Notes under the pieces: generated by a model
Told to the model about the DNA's origin: nothing
Seen by the model: the letters and a program-made list of their open reading frames with translations, nothing else
The model's database searches: none
From: an uncultured Sphingomonas sp.
GTDB lineage: Bacteria; Pseudomonadota; Alphaproteobacteria; Sphingomonadales; Sphingomonadaceae
Length of the DNA: 64,000 nt
Direction: 5' to 3'
NCBI RefSeq assembly: GCF_913062585.1
Contig: NZ_CAJXWX010000004.1
Span: 62,001-126,000, forward strand
Program-made: the position numbers and the translations under genes
Part shown: positions 17,282 to 25,640 of the stretch, in pieces
Layout of the letters: each line of letters starts with the position of its first letter
Position numbering within the stretch: the stretch's first letter is position 1

Positions 17282-19587
17282 TCGGCGACCGGCTCGGGAC
17301 GGCCGAACAGATAACCCTGGGCCTGGGGGCATCCTTCCTCCAGGACCATGCGATGCTGTTCGGCCGTCTCGACGCCCTCGGCGACGACCGGCAGATTCAG
17401 GCTGTGGCCCAGCCCGACGATCGCCCGGACGATGGAGCGGGCGGCCTCGTCATCGGTGACGCCCGAGATGAAGCTCTTGTCGATCTTGATCTTGTCGAAT
17501 GGGAAGCATCGCAGGTTGCTGAGCGAGCTGTAGCCTGTGCCGAAATCGTCCATCACGATGCCTATACCCATCGCCTTCAGCTGGTGCAGCGTCTTGAGCG
17601 TGGCATCCCGGTCGTGGAGCAGGACATTCTCGGTGATCTCCAGCTCCAGCCGGTCCGCCGGAAAGCCGCTGTCGGCCAGCGCCCTGGTCACGATCTCGGT
17701 CAGGTTGGGCAACTGGAACTGGATGGGCGAGATGTTGACCGCCAATGTCATCCTATCGGGCCAGCCCGCCGCCGTGCGACAGGCTTCGCCAAGCACCCAT
17801 TCGCCCAGTTGCAGGATGATGCCCGTCTCCTCGGCGATCGGCACGAATTCGTCGGGGTCGATCAGTCCGCGTTCGGGATGCTCCCACCGCAGCAGCGCCT
17901 CATAGCCGATGATGCCGGTGCTGTCGGTCGCGACCAGGGGTTGATAGAATAGCCGCATCTGGCGGCGCAGCAGCGCGTGGCGAAGATCATGCTCGATCGC
18001 GAGGCGCGCCCGGACCGCGCGGTCCATCTCCTGATCGAAGAACGAGGCCATGCCGCGCCCGCTGGTCTTCGCCCGATAGAGCGCGATGTCGGCATTGTGG
18101 CGCAAGGTCGCCGCATCGGTCGCATCCTGCGGAAAGAAGGAGACGCCGATGCTGACCCCGACAGCCATGGGATCGCGGGTCAGGTCCATTTCGGTGGCGA
18201 AGCGCTCGAGGATCGTGTCGACCAGCTTTCGCACCTGCTCCGGCCCGTCGATCCCCCGCTGCAGGATCAGGAATTCGTCGCCGCCGACCCGCGCGACCAC
18301 GCCCGCTTCGTCGATCGCAGCGGTCAGCATGGCGGCGACACGGCATAGAATGGCGTCGCCCGCCGCATGGCCGAACAGGTCGTTCACCGCCTTGAACCGG
18401 TCGAGATCGAGCGCGAGGAGCGCGAAGGGGCCTTTCTGGTCGGCCTGCGCGATCGCAGTCTCCAGCGCCTGGGTGAAGAAGGCGCGGTTGGGCAGTTCGG
18501 TCAGCGGGTCGTGGACCGCCAGGAATTCGATCTGCCGCTGGCTGCGGCGCTGTTCGGTGAGGTCGCGGACCGTCATCACGGTGGCACGCCGTCCGCGATA
18601 TTCGATCTCATGGGCGGCGACCTCCAGGCAGCGGTCGCCGATGCCGGTATTTCGCGGGCGGGCCTCGACCAGACCATTGTCGTCCAGGGTCAGCGGCTTG
18701 CCGTCGCCGCCCTCGAGCCAGTCCCCCGGCCGCGATCCGAGGAGCGCGGCTGAATCCAGGTCGAGCAGCGCGGTCAGGCGCGCATTGGCCTCGACGATAC
18801 GGCCATGGTGAAGGATGGCGATGCCCTCGCGCGTTGCCTGGGTCAGGCCGCGCAGATCGGTCAGCAGCCGGTCGAGCATGGCGGCGCCGATCAGCAGCAC
18901 GATGATGACGGCCGTCGCGACGCCGATGACCCGTGCAAGGCTCAAGGCATTCAGCGACATCGGGGATGGATCGACCACGCTGCTGCCGAGAACTAGCTTC
19001 GTCGCCGCCATCGCGCCGAAATGTAGCACCACGACGGCGACCGCCGAGGTGGCCACCGAGAGGATCGTGCGAAGCGGGCCCCGAAGTCGCCTATAAACGT
19101 GAAACGCCAGGGTTATCAGGAGCGCACCGATCACGGCGGCCTGGGCGATCCCGCCGGAGCGATAATGGATCTGCGCGGGCACGATCAGCGCGCTCATGCC
19201 GATAAAGTGCATCGCGGCGATGCCCAGCGTGGCGATCAGGCCGCTGCCCCACGTCGCCATGCGCCGGTCCGGAACATGCAGCAGGCTCAGGGCCGCCCAG
19301 AAACCCGCGACTGGCGCTGCGATCGAAACGATGGTCAGCGACAGGTCGAAACCCAGCGGCACCGGACCCCGATAGGCGAGCATGCATAGAAAGTGAGTCG
19401 CCCAGACGCTGACCCCCGCGGCGACCGCGGCCATGGCGACCCAACTGCGTCGGCGCGACTCGATGCATTCCTCCGATCGGGCAACGAGCAGGAACAGGGC
19501 GCACAGGCCAAGAAGACAGACGCCCAGTGCTGGCAGAATAAGCCAGGGATCATGGTCTCCGGTGATGCATCCGACGATATCCAGCAT
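17245..19587 (-). CDS. MHYT-PAS-GGDEF-EAL cyclic-di-GMP enzyme
   Basis: A 780-residue membrane protein. Residues about 10-235 form an MHYT sensor of seven helices with its metal motifs (WATHFLCMLAY, AMHFIGMSA, VLHFGAMAA). A PAS-like segment follows, then GGDEF (ARVGGDEFLIL near residue 430) and EAL (YEALLRWEHPERG near 560, with NISPIQF, DDFGTGYSSL and KIDKSFI). Both catalytic signatures are intact, so it could make and break c-di-GMP in response to an MHYT ligand (CO, NO or O2 proposed for the family). ATG 19587 is preferred over 19614 because it places the start just before the first helix. Confidence 0.93.
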   Translation of the reverse strand: MLDIVGCITGDHDPWLILPALGVCLLGLCALFLLVARSEECIESRRRSWVAMAAVAAGVSVWATHFLCMLAYRGPVPLGFDLSLTIVSIAAPVAGFWAALSLLHVPDRRMATWGSGLIATLGIAAMHFIGMSALIVPAQIHYRSGGIAQAAVIGALLITLAFHVYRRLRGPLRTILSVATSAVAVVVLHFGAMAATKLVLGSSVVDPSPMSLNALSLARVIGVATAVIIVLLIGAAMLDRLLTDLRGLTQATREGIAILHHGRIVEANARLTALLDLDSAALLGSRPGDWLEGGDGKPLTLDDNGLVEARPRNTGIGDRCLEVAAHEIEYRGRRATVMTVRDLTEQRRSQRQIEFLAVHDPLTELPNRAFFTQALETAIAQADQKGPFALLALDLDRFKAVNDLFGHAAGDAILCRVAAMLTAAIDEAGVVARVGGDEFLILQRGIDGPEQVRKLVDTILERFATEMDLTRDPMAVGVSIGVSFFPQDATDAATLRHNADIALYRAKTSGRGMASFFDQEMDRAVRARLAIEHDLRHALLRRQMRLFYQPLVATDSTGIIGYEALLRWEHPERGLIDPDEFVPIAEETGIILQLGEWVLGEACRTAAGWPDRMTLAVNISPIQFQLPNLTEIVTRALADSGFPADRLELEITENVLLHDRDATLKTLHQLKAMGIGIVMDDFGTGYSSLSNLRCFPFDKIKIDKSFISGVTDDEAARSIVRAIVGLGHSLNLPVVAEGVETAEQHRMVLEEGCPQAQGYLFGRPEPVADQRPASALRRRP

Positions 19588-19731
19588 GTGATAACGCTTC
19601 CCCCGGGTCCGCATCCTACACCCGGGAAAATTGCCAAAGTTTAAAGCCGGTCTCTCTCTCCATCCGTTCGTGAGCCGTGCGCGTCCCGTTTTCGCGACAA
19701 ACGGGGCTTTAAAAATTCGCCTTTGAGTTCT

Positions 19732-19745
19732 ATACCAATCGTTAT
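19732..19745 (+). promoter_or_regulatory. TetR autoregulatory operator candidate
   Basis: ATACCAATCGTTAT matches the two stronger palindromes at 20366 and 20411 at 10 or 11 of 14 positions and overlaps the TetR start codon at 19744. Binding here would block the regulator's own expression. Confidence 0.45.
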
Positions 19746-20352
19746 GAAAAATATCCTGCCCGTGTGTAAGGGGCGCCCGCGTGAATTCTGTACCGATCAG
19801 GCCCTGGCCTCGGCTCTACGGGTGTTCTGGAGCAAGGGGTATGAAGGCGCGTCCATGGCGGACCTGACGGAGGCCATGGGGATCACAAAGCCCAGCCTCT
19901 ATGCCGCGTTCGGCAACAAGGAAGCCTTGTTCCACAAGGCGCTGGAACTCTATGAGGCCGAGAAGATGGCCTATATGCGGCAGGCGCTGGAGCAGCCGAC
20001 GGCACGCGGCGTGGCCGACTGTCTGTTACGCGGCGCGCTGGAGGTGATGACCAGCCAGTCCGAGCCGCGTGGCTGCCTGGGCGTCATCCATTCGGTCGCC
20101 TGCGGGACGGAAGCCGAGTCGATCAAGGCCGAGGTGGTCGCCCGCCGCTCTTCGTCACGAGCCGCGCTGGTCGCCCGGTTCCAGCGGGCGGTGGACGAGG
20201 GAGACCTGCGTGCCGACGTCGATCCGGTGGGGCTGGCCAATCTGCTCTTCGGGTTGCTGCAGGGCATGGGCGTCCAGGCCGGGTCGGGCGTGGCCCGTAA
20301 GGAACTGGAGTCGCTGATCGACTCCGCCCTGGCGCTCTGGCCATCGCGATAG
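19744..20352 (+). CDS. TetR/AcrR family regulator
   Basis: A 202-residue regulator; the frame opens with TTG 19723 but ATG 19744 is the natural start. The N-terminal helix-turn-helix is typical (ALRVFWSKGYEGASMADLTEAMGITKPSLYAAFGNKEALF, read in two parts at residues about 22-60). The C-terminal domain has RGALEVM and EPRGCLGV, like the AcuR/YcdC-type C-terminal domain. Two perfect or near-perfect ATACC-N4-GGTAT palindromes lie just downstream, in the promoter of the next gene, making that pair of genes its likely target. Confidence 0.93.
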   Translation: MKNILPVCKGRPREFCTDQALASALRVFWSKGYEGASMADLTEAMGITKPSLYAAFGNKEALFHKALELYEAEKMAYMRQALEQPTARGVADCLLRGALEVMTSQSEPRGCLGVIHSVACGTEAESIKAEVVARRSSSRAALVARFQRAVDEGDLRADVDPVGLANLLFGLLQGMGVQAGSGVARKELESLIDSALALWPSR

Positions 20353-20365
20353 GTCGAATTATTCC

Positions 20366-20424
20366 ATACCGAACGGTATAAAACGCTTGACCCGGATCGG
20401 CCTGATTAATATACCGACCGGTAT
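20366..20424 (+). promoter_or_regulatory. Two TetR operators around a promoter
   Basis: ATACCGAACGGTAT (20366-20379) and ATACCGACCGGTAT (20411-20424) are inverted repeats 45 bases apart centre to centre. Between them is TTGACC (20387-20392), and 17 bases later TATACC (20410-20415) overlaps the second palindrome. One operator therefore sits just upstream of the -35 and the other over the -10, a clear repressor layout for the genes at 20553 and 21050. Confidence 0.7.
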
Positions 20425-20552
20425 CGAAGGTGCCAAGCACCCTAGAGGATGAAATCGGCGAGACAGCAAGACCGACGGTCCGGCGCCGTCGACTTCGGCG
20501 GGCATGGGCTGGCCGGGGCGGGATGTCGCGCGGCAGGAAGAGGGGTTGTATC

Positions 20553-20972
20553 ATGGCCTATGTCGCTTTTCAGGAAATCGGCGCGGCACGCTCGGCGACG
20601 GATGCCGCGCTGGCCCGGCAGGGGGCTGCCGCCATTCGCGCCGATGCACGGCTGTCGGCGCTGGAATGGCAGGTCGTGGCGCTGGCTCGTCGCGATCGTG
20701 TCTCCAGCCTGCGCGAGCCGTCGCGGCTGACCCGTGCGATCAGCAGCATCTTTGGCGAGACCCGCAATCCTCGCCTGGCCGATCCGTCGCTCGAGGCGCT
20801 GCGGCGCATGGCGGTGCTGAGCTGGCATCACGGTTACAGCGTGCCGTCGCATGAGGTCCGGGCCTTCCTCGCCTCGGGCTATACGGCCGACCAATATGAG
20901 CTGTTGGTCGACAGCATCGCGGTGGCGCTGAGCGATTCGCGGCGTGGCATCCGGGCGATCGCGGCGGAGTGA
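20553..20972 (+). CDS. CMD/AhpD-like protein lacking the catalytic cysteines
   Basis: A 139-residue protein; ATG 20553 follows GGAAGAGGGG. The order of conserved pieces resembles carboxymuconolactone decarboxylase/AhpD proteins: LSALEWQVVALA (normally the helix before CxxC or CxxH), then DPSLEALRRMAVLSWHHGY and RAFLASGYTADQYELLVDSIAVAL. The position where active AhpD proteins have Cys-x-x-Cys/His holds RRDRVSSLREPSRL, and the whole protein has no Cys. It may be a structural or ligand-binding pseudoenzyme. Similarity is from pattern memory, so the fold call is moderate. It is the first gene behind the TetR-controlled promoter. Confidence 0.6.
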   Translation: MAYVAFQEIGAARSATDAALARQGAAAIRADARLSALEWQVVALARRDRVSSLREPSRLTRAISSIFGETRNPRLADPSLEALRRMAVLSWHHGYSVPSHEVRAFLASGYTADQYELLVDSIAVALSDSRRGIRAIAAE

Positions 20973-21049
20973 GGCCAGGTTGCGTCGATAGCCCTTGCTC
21001 TCTGGGCGAGGCGGCGTACCTTGGGCGGTGATCTTCGACGGAGCAGACC

Positions 21050-21646
21050 ATGACCGGCGAACTGCGTCTCACCGACCCCTTTTCGATCATTACCCTGCCC
21101 ATGGGGCGTCCGGGTACAGGCGTCGACCGCGCCATGCCCTGGGAAAATCTTTTTGCATGGCCTCGGCAGGGCGACGTGCAGCTACCGTTCGACGGGGCCT
21201 CGCGCGAGGCGCGGGATATCTGGGCGACGCGGCTGGACCATGCGGTCGCTCACGCCGATCGCGCCGTGCTGCTGGTCGCGGAAGGGGCCGCCTGTCTCGC
21301 CAGCGTCTGGTGGGCCCGGCTGTCGCCCAGCCATTACGTCTCCAAGGTCGCGGGCGCGCTGTTCTTTCAGCCGCCTCCCGCCGGTTCGCTCGACCGGACC
21401 GGCGGCCAGCTTTTCGCCTCGCCCGATGTGGCCTTGCCCTTTCCCTCGCTGGTCGTCGACGCGACCGAACGTGGTTCCGGCCTGGCCCAGCTCTGTGGCG
21501 GCCGCATACTCAACGCGCCGCGCGCCGCGCCCTTGCCGACGGGCATGTGGCGACAGGCGCAACGCCTGATCGAGCGTTTCTCCGCCAATGTGGTCGAGCA
21601 GGACATGCGCGTCCTGCGCAGCTGGGGCCTCGACGAACGCCCATAA
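21050..21646 (+). CDS. RBBP9/YdeN-like alpha/beta hydrolase without catalytic triad
   Basis: A 198-residue protein. The central stretch WATRLDHAVAHADRAVLLVA, then WWARLSPSHYVSKVAGALFF and ASPDVALPFPSLVVDATE follow the RBBP9/YdeN serine hydrolase pattern. In that family the first piece ends in HSLGC with the nucleophile Ser; here it reads EGAAC. The C-terminal GHxN with the catalytic His is also replaced (GGRILNAP). It is therefore probably inactive as a hydrolase. CGGAG precedes ATG 21050 and the gene lies 77 bases behind the CMD-like gene, ahead of a strong hairpin, so the two form a unit. Confidence 0.65.
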   Translation: MTGELRLTDPFSIITLPMGRPGTGVDRAMPWENLFAWPRQGDVQLPFDGASREARDIWATRLDHAVAHADRAVLLVAEGAACLASVWWARLSPSHYVSKVAGALFFQPPPAGSLDRTGGQLFASPDVALPFPSLVVDATERGSGLAQLCGGRILNAPRAAPLPTGMWRQAQRLIERFSANVVEQDMRVLRSWGLDERP

Positions 21647-21650
21647 AAAC

Positions 21651-21675
21651 GGCCCGGCGGTCGAACCGCCGGGCC
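21651..21675 (+). terminator. Hairpin after the pseudo-hydrolase gene
   Basis: GGCCCGGCGG pairs perfectly with CCGCCGGGCC around TCGAA. It starts five bases after the stop codon. It has AAAA before it but no T-tract after it, so termination may be weak on the plus strand and stronger for minus-strand transcripts. Confidence 0.6.
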
Positions 21676-21754
21676 AGTCGATCGCCTTAGGGAGCTTCCT
21701 TTGGCGAGGCAGGAGCGGCAACCGACCGGAATGGCCGGTCGCCGGAAGACATCT

Positions 21755-21985
21755 TTACCGGGCGGCGGAGTCGTTCGCGGCCGTTCCGTTTCCTTCCAGC
21801 AGATCGTTGACCAGCGCGGCATTGTCCGCGGCGCCGAAGTCGTCATTGGCGATGCCGTCATTGCCGAGCTCGGCCACATCGGCGGTGTTGGCGACGGCGG
21901 CGTTATCCGAATGGGACGGCGAGCAGGCGGCAAGCGGCAGCGCCGACGCCAGGAGGATCATCGGTAAGGTACGGCGTCGCAACAT
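21755..21985 (-). CDS. Small Asn/Asp/Ala-rich lipoprotein
   Basis: A 76-residue precursor starting at ATG 21985 after AAGGGGA. The signal MLRRRTLPMILLASALPLAAC ends in a lipobox (LAAC), so the mature protein is a lipid-anchored chain of about 56 residues. This chain is acidic and rich in Asn, Asp and Ala (NTADVAELGNDGIANDD), with no further Cys. It resembles in style the lipoprotein at 34888. The function is unknown; periplasmic or cell-surface spacer roles are possible. Confidence 0.7.
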   Translation of the reverse strand: MLRRRTLPMILLASALPLAACSPSHSDNAAVANTADVAELGNDGIANDDFGAADNAALVNDLLEGNGTAANDSAAR

Positions 21986-22054
21986 CGGTTCGGTCCCCTT
22001 GGTTTTCGTGTATGGCCTCGCACGGGCTTCACGGATTGAATACACATCAAATTG

Positions 22055-23287
22055 ATGGGATATAAGCAACGCAAATCTTGGCCGCGCGATAGCTGCGCTT
22101 TGCGCTGGTTCTGCGGTCTGGCGATCCTGCTGCTGGCGTGGCCGGTTATAGGCACGGCCCAAGGCCTGGATGGGACGGCGGCGCTGGCGCTCGATGCCGA
22201 TCGCTACGCCACGACATCGGGGCTGACACCGCAGGCGGTCCTGCACGAGCTGACCGTGCAGCAAGCGTCGATAGCCGTGACCGATGCGCTGGAGAGCGAA
22301 TTTGCGGATCGGATCGCGGGCCTGTCGGTCGGCCATGCACCCTTTCATATCGACGTTCTTCTGACCGGCGACGCGCCGGTGGCCGACCGGGTGGTGCAGG
22401 TGGCGGGCAGTCCGGTACTCATCCGGTTCCGCACTGGCGCCTATGCAACCCACCGGCAGCTGGTCGTCGCGCTGGCGCTTCATCAAACGGAGATCCGTGC
22501 CAGCCTGACCCGACCGCCCGGGATCGGCATCGACCCGCGCATCGGCGCGCTCGTCGTGATGGTTTCCCGCGCGGACGCCGATGCCGAGCCGGGCGACGCG
22601 TTGCGAGACCGGATCGCGCAAATCGCGGGCGTGCCGGTCCGGATCACGACCCTCGATATGGCGGATAGCGACTTTGCCGACCTGCAAGGAGGCGCGCGGC
22701 TGGTTGGCGTCGATCCGGCGGATGGGCGTCGTTATGCCTGTACCAGCGGCTTCGTCGTGCGGCGCGGCGTAGAAAGCGCCGTGGTGACGGCGGCGCATTG
22801 CCCCGACGATCTGTCCTGGATCGCCGCCGGAGGCGTGGCGCATCCGCTGCGCTTCGCTGGGCAATGGGGTTGGGGCTATCAGGATGTGCAGGTCAATGTC
22901 AGCCCGACGCCGCTCGCTCCGCTGTTCTGGAGCGATACGGCCAAGACGATCGCTCGCCGGGTGGCGGGGGCGACGCCGCGTGGCTCGACGCGGGCGGGGG
23001 ACATCGTCTGCCATCGGGGCGAGCGGACGGGGTATAGCTGTGCGGAGGTGTGGATGCCCGATTTCGCGCCCGCCGGGGATTTGTGCGGCGGCGGTTGTAC
23101 CCCGACCTGGGTCGCGGTCCGGGGGCCGACCTGTCGTAGCGGCGATAGCGGCGGCCCGGTGTTCCTGGGCAGCACGGCCTATGGCATCGTCAAGGGCGGC
23201 AGCTATCGCGGCGACGGCAGCTGCGTCTTCTATTATTATATGTCAGTCGATTTCCTGCCGGACGGGTGGCTGCTGGCGGCCGGCTGA
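22055..23287 (+). CDS. Secreted S1 family serine protease, alpha-lytic/streptogrisin-like
   Basis: A 410-residue precursor: signal peptide (LRWFCGLAILLLAWPVIGTAQ), a pro-region of about 190 residues and a chymotrypsin-fold domain. The triad is visible as VTAAHC (His about 248), YQDVQV (Asp about 286) and CRSGDSGGPVF (Ser about 365). Cys pairs around the His and Ser loops (YACTSGF, VTAAHC; CGGGC, CRSGDS) match secreted proteases of the alpha-lytic type. ATG 22055 is chosen over the overlapping TTG. It could digest external proteins or act as a bacteriolytic enzyme; substrate preference is not readable. Confidence 0.88.
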   Translation: MGYKQRKSWPRDSCALRWFCGLAILLLAWPVIGTAQGLDGTAALALDADRYATTSGLTPQAVLHELTVQQASIAVTDALESEFADRIAGLSVGHAPFHIDVLLTGDAPVADRVVQVAGSPVLIRFRTGAYATHRQLVVALALHQTEIRASLTRPPGIGIDPRIGALVVMVSRADADAEPGDALRDRIAQIAGVPVRITTLDMADSDFADLQGGARLVGVDPADGRRYACTSGFVVRRGVESAVVTAAHCPDDLSWIAAGGVAHPLRFAGQWGWGYQDVQVNVSPTPLAPLFWSDTAKTIARRVAGATPRGSTRAGDIVCHRGERTGYSCAEVWMPDFAPAGDLCGGGCTPTWVAVRGPTCRSGDSGGPVFLGSTAYGIVKGGSYRGDGSCVFYYYMSVDFLPDGWLLAAG

Positions 23288-23349
23288 GGGATCGCATCGC
23301 GGCGGCGCGGCGTTGGCCGATCAGGACTTGGCTGATGGAAGGCGTAGCG

Positions 23350-24354
23350 ATGAGAGCGATGATCCTGGACGCGCCGGGTGGTCTCGACCGTCTGCGAATG
23401 GTCGACCGGCCCGATCCGGGGGCGCCGGGACCGGGCATGATCCGGGTCCGCCTGCACGCCACTTCGCTTAACTATCATGATTACGGCGTCGTGGCGGGCC
23501 GGATGCCGACGGAGGACGGCCGTATTCCGATGGCCGATGGCGCCGGGACCGTCGAAGCGGTGGGCGGGGGAGTCGACGCGTTTCGGAGCGGCGACCCGGT
23601 CGTCTCCTGCTTCTTTCCAGACTGGCAGGAGGGGCCACCGCGCATCGGGGACTTCTCCCGCGTGCCGGGCGACGGGATCGACGGCTATGCCTGCGAGACG
23701 GTGGTCGCGCCCGCCACGGCCTTCACCCATGCGCCTAAGGGGTATGACCATGCCGAAGCGGCGACGATCACGACGGCGGGCCTGACCGCCTGGCGGAGCC
23801 TCGTGGTCGATGGCGGTCTAAAAGCCGGTGACAGGGTGCTCGTCCTGGGCACGGGCGGCGTATCCATCTGGGCCTTGCAGATCGCACGGATGATGGGGGC
23901 TGAGGTCGCCGTCACCTCCTCGTCCGACGAGAAGCTGGAACGGGTCCGGATTTTGGGGGCCGCTTACACGATCAACTATCGCGAACAGCCCGAATGGGGG
24001 CGTCAGGTGCATGACTGGGCAGGCGGGGGCGTCGATCATGTTATCGAGGTCGGCGGCCCAGCCACGCTGGCCCAGTCGATCGACGCGGTGCGGATCGGCG
24101 GCCATATCGGCCTGATCGGCGTGCTGACCGGGATCGCGGGCGATGTGCCGACAGCGACGTTGATGCGCAAGCAGGCCCGGTTGCAGGGGCTGATCGTCGG
24201 CAGTCGGCGGATGCAGGTCGAATTCGTCCGGGCGCTGGAGGGCGCGACATGGCGTCCGGTGATCGACCGCCGCTTCGCCTTGGACGAACTGGCGGCGGCC
24301 TTTCGCTATCAGGAAAGCGGTGCGCATTTCGGCAAGATCGCGGTGGAGTGGTGA
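23350..24354 (+). CDS. Zinc-independent MDR family NAD(P)H dehydrogenase
   Basis: A 334-residue medium-chain dehydrogenase/reductase. The GroES-like N-terminal domain has SLNYHDYGVVAGRMP where zinc alcohol dehydrogenases have the first catalytic Cys; no Cys ligand or four-Cys structural zinc lobe is present, pointing to a quinone oxidoreductase-like or enoyl reductase-type activity. The Rossmann motif VLVLGTGGVSIWALQIA lies near residue 165. ATG 23350 is preferred because GGAAGG lies seven bases upstream; the frame is open to 23266. The next gene, NDH-2, starts six bases after its stop, so both are probably co-transcribed. The physiological substrate is unknown. Confidence 0.87.
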   Translation: MRAMILDAPGGLDRLRMVDRPDPGAPGPGMIRVRLHATSLNYHDYGVVAGRMPTEDGRIPMADGAGTVEAVGGGVDAFRSGDPVVSCFFPDWQEGPPRIGDFSRVPGDGIDGYACETVVAPATAFTHAPKGYDHAEAATITTAGLTAWRSLVVDGGLKAGDRVLVLGTGGVSIWALQIARMMGAEVAVTSSSDEKLERVRILGAAYTINYREQPEWGRQVHDWAGGGVDHVIEVGGPATLAQSIDAVRIGGHIGLIGVLTGIAGDVPTATLMRKQARLQGLIVGSRRMQVEFVRALEGATWRPVIDRRFALDELAAAFRYQESGAHFGKIAVEW

Positions 24355-24359
24355 GCGGC

Positions 24360-25631
24360 ATGACCGTCGATCCGGACTGGCCGCATGTCGTGATCGTCGG
24401 CGCGGGCTTTGGTGGGCTGGCCGTGGCGCAGCGGCTGGCCAATGCGCCCGTCCGGGTGACGGTCGTGGACCGCAACAATTACCACTTGTTCGTACCGCTC
24501 CTCTACCAAGTCGCGACCGCCGCCCTGTCGCCCGCCGATGTGGCCGAGCCGATCCGTCATGTCCTGGGCCGCTATCCCAATATCCGCGTCGTGCTCGGCG
24601 AGGTGTCGCGGGTCGATCCGGAGGGCCGCCAACTCACGCTCGCGACCGGCGAGACGCTCAACTACGACCGTCTGGTCGTCGCGACCGGCTCGACCAGCAG
24701 CTATTTCGGTCATGACGAATGGCGCAGCGTCGCGCCTGCGTGCAAATCCATCGAGGAGGCCCGGCTGATCCGCTCCCGCGTGCTCGGCGCGTTCGAGGAA
24801 GCCGAGCGTGACGGCGCGGCCGATCGCGAGGCGCTGATGACCTTCGTGATCGTCGGCGGCGGGCCGACCGGTGTCGAGCTGGCGGGGTCGGTCGCGGAAC
24901 TCGCCCGCTATGCGCTGGCCGCCGATTTCCGGCGCATCCGCCCCGAGACCGCGCAGATCATCCTGGTCGAGGGCGGGCCGCGTATCCTGTCCGCCTTTCC
25001 CGAATCGCTGGCGCTTTATGCCGGACGGGCGCTGGCGCGGCTGGGCGTACGGGTGATGACGGACATGCCGGTCGAGACGATCACGGCGGAGGGCTTGACC
25101 GCCGGGGGCCGGTTCATTCCGGCCCGCACCGTGCTGTGGGGCGCCGGCGTCGCCCCGACCGGTGCGTCGGCTCTGCTCGGTATCGAACCGGGGCCCGGCG
25201 GGCGGGTTGCGGTCGACGACCGGTTACGCGTCCAAGGATTGCAGGGCGTCTATGCCCTGGGCGATGTCGCCGCCTGTCTGGGCGAGGACGGCAAGCCGTT
25301 ACCCGGCCTGGCACAGGTTGCGCAGCAGCAGGGCGGATATCTGGGCGATGCCTTGCGTGCGGAGCTGACCAAGGGACGCGAGGCCAAGCCCTTCCGCTTT
25401 CACAACCGCGGCAATGCGGCGATCATAGGACGCCATGCCGCGATCTTCGACTTCGGGCGATACCGGATGAAGGGCTATCCGGCCTGGATGCTCTGGGCGG
25501 TCGTCCATGTCATGCTGCTCGTGAATTTCGCGCAGCGTATGCGGGTCAGCCTGCAATGGTTCTGGCGCTACCTGACCTATCGGCGGGGCGCGCGGATCAT
25601 CACCACGCCTATCGCGCGACCGCCCGGCTGA
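24360..25631 (+). CDS. ndh: Type II NADH dehydrogenase (NDH-2)
   Basis: Single-subunit, non-proton-pumping NADH:quinone oxidoreductase of the inner membrane. The 423-residue flavoprotein has the FAD motif VVIVGAGFGGLAVAQ at residue 10, the NAD motif VIVGGGPTGVELAGS near 165, and the typical QVATAALSPADVAEPIR, VYALGDVAA and GLAQVAQQQGGYLG blocks. The C-terminal tail contains the hydrophobic WMLWAVVHVMLLVNF and basic residues for membrane attachment. GTG 24351, overlapping the upstream stop, is an alternative start. It lies in tandem with the MDR dehydrogenase. Confidence 0.93.
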   Translation: MTVDPDWPHVVIVGAGFGGLAVAQRLANAPVRVTVVDRNNYHLFVPLLYQVATAALSPADVAEPIRHVLGRYPNIRVVLGEVSRVDPEGRQLTLATGETLNYDRLVVATGSTSSYFGHDEWRSVAPACKSIEEARLIRSRVLGAFEEAERDGAADREALMTFVIVGGGPTGVELAGSVAELARYALAADFRRIRPETAQIILVEGGPRILSAFPESLALYAGRALARLGVRVMTDMPVETITAEGLTAGGRFIPARTVLWGAGVAPTGASALLGIEPGPGGRVAVDDRLRVQGLQGVYALGDVAACLGEDGKPLPGLAQVAQQQGGYLGDALRAELTKGREAKPFRFHNRGNAAIIGRHAAIFDFGRYRMKGYPAWMLWAVVHVMLLVNFAQRMRVSLQWFWRYLTYRRGARIITTPIARPPG

Positions 25632-25640
25632 CCGCCCGGC

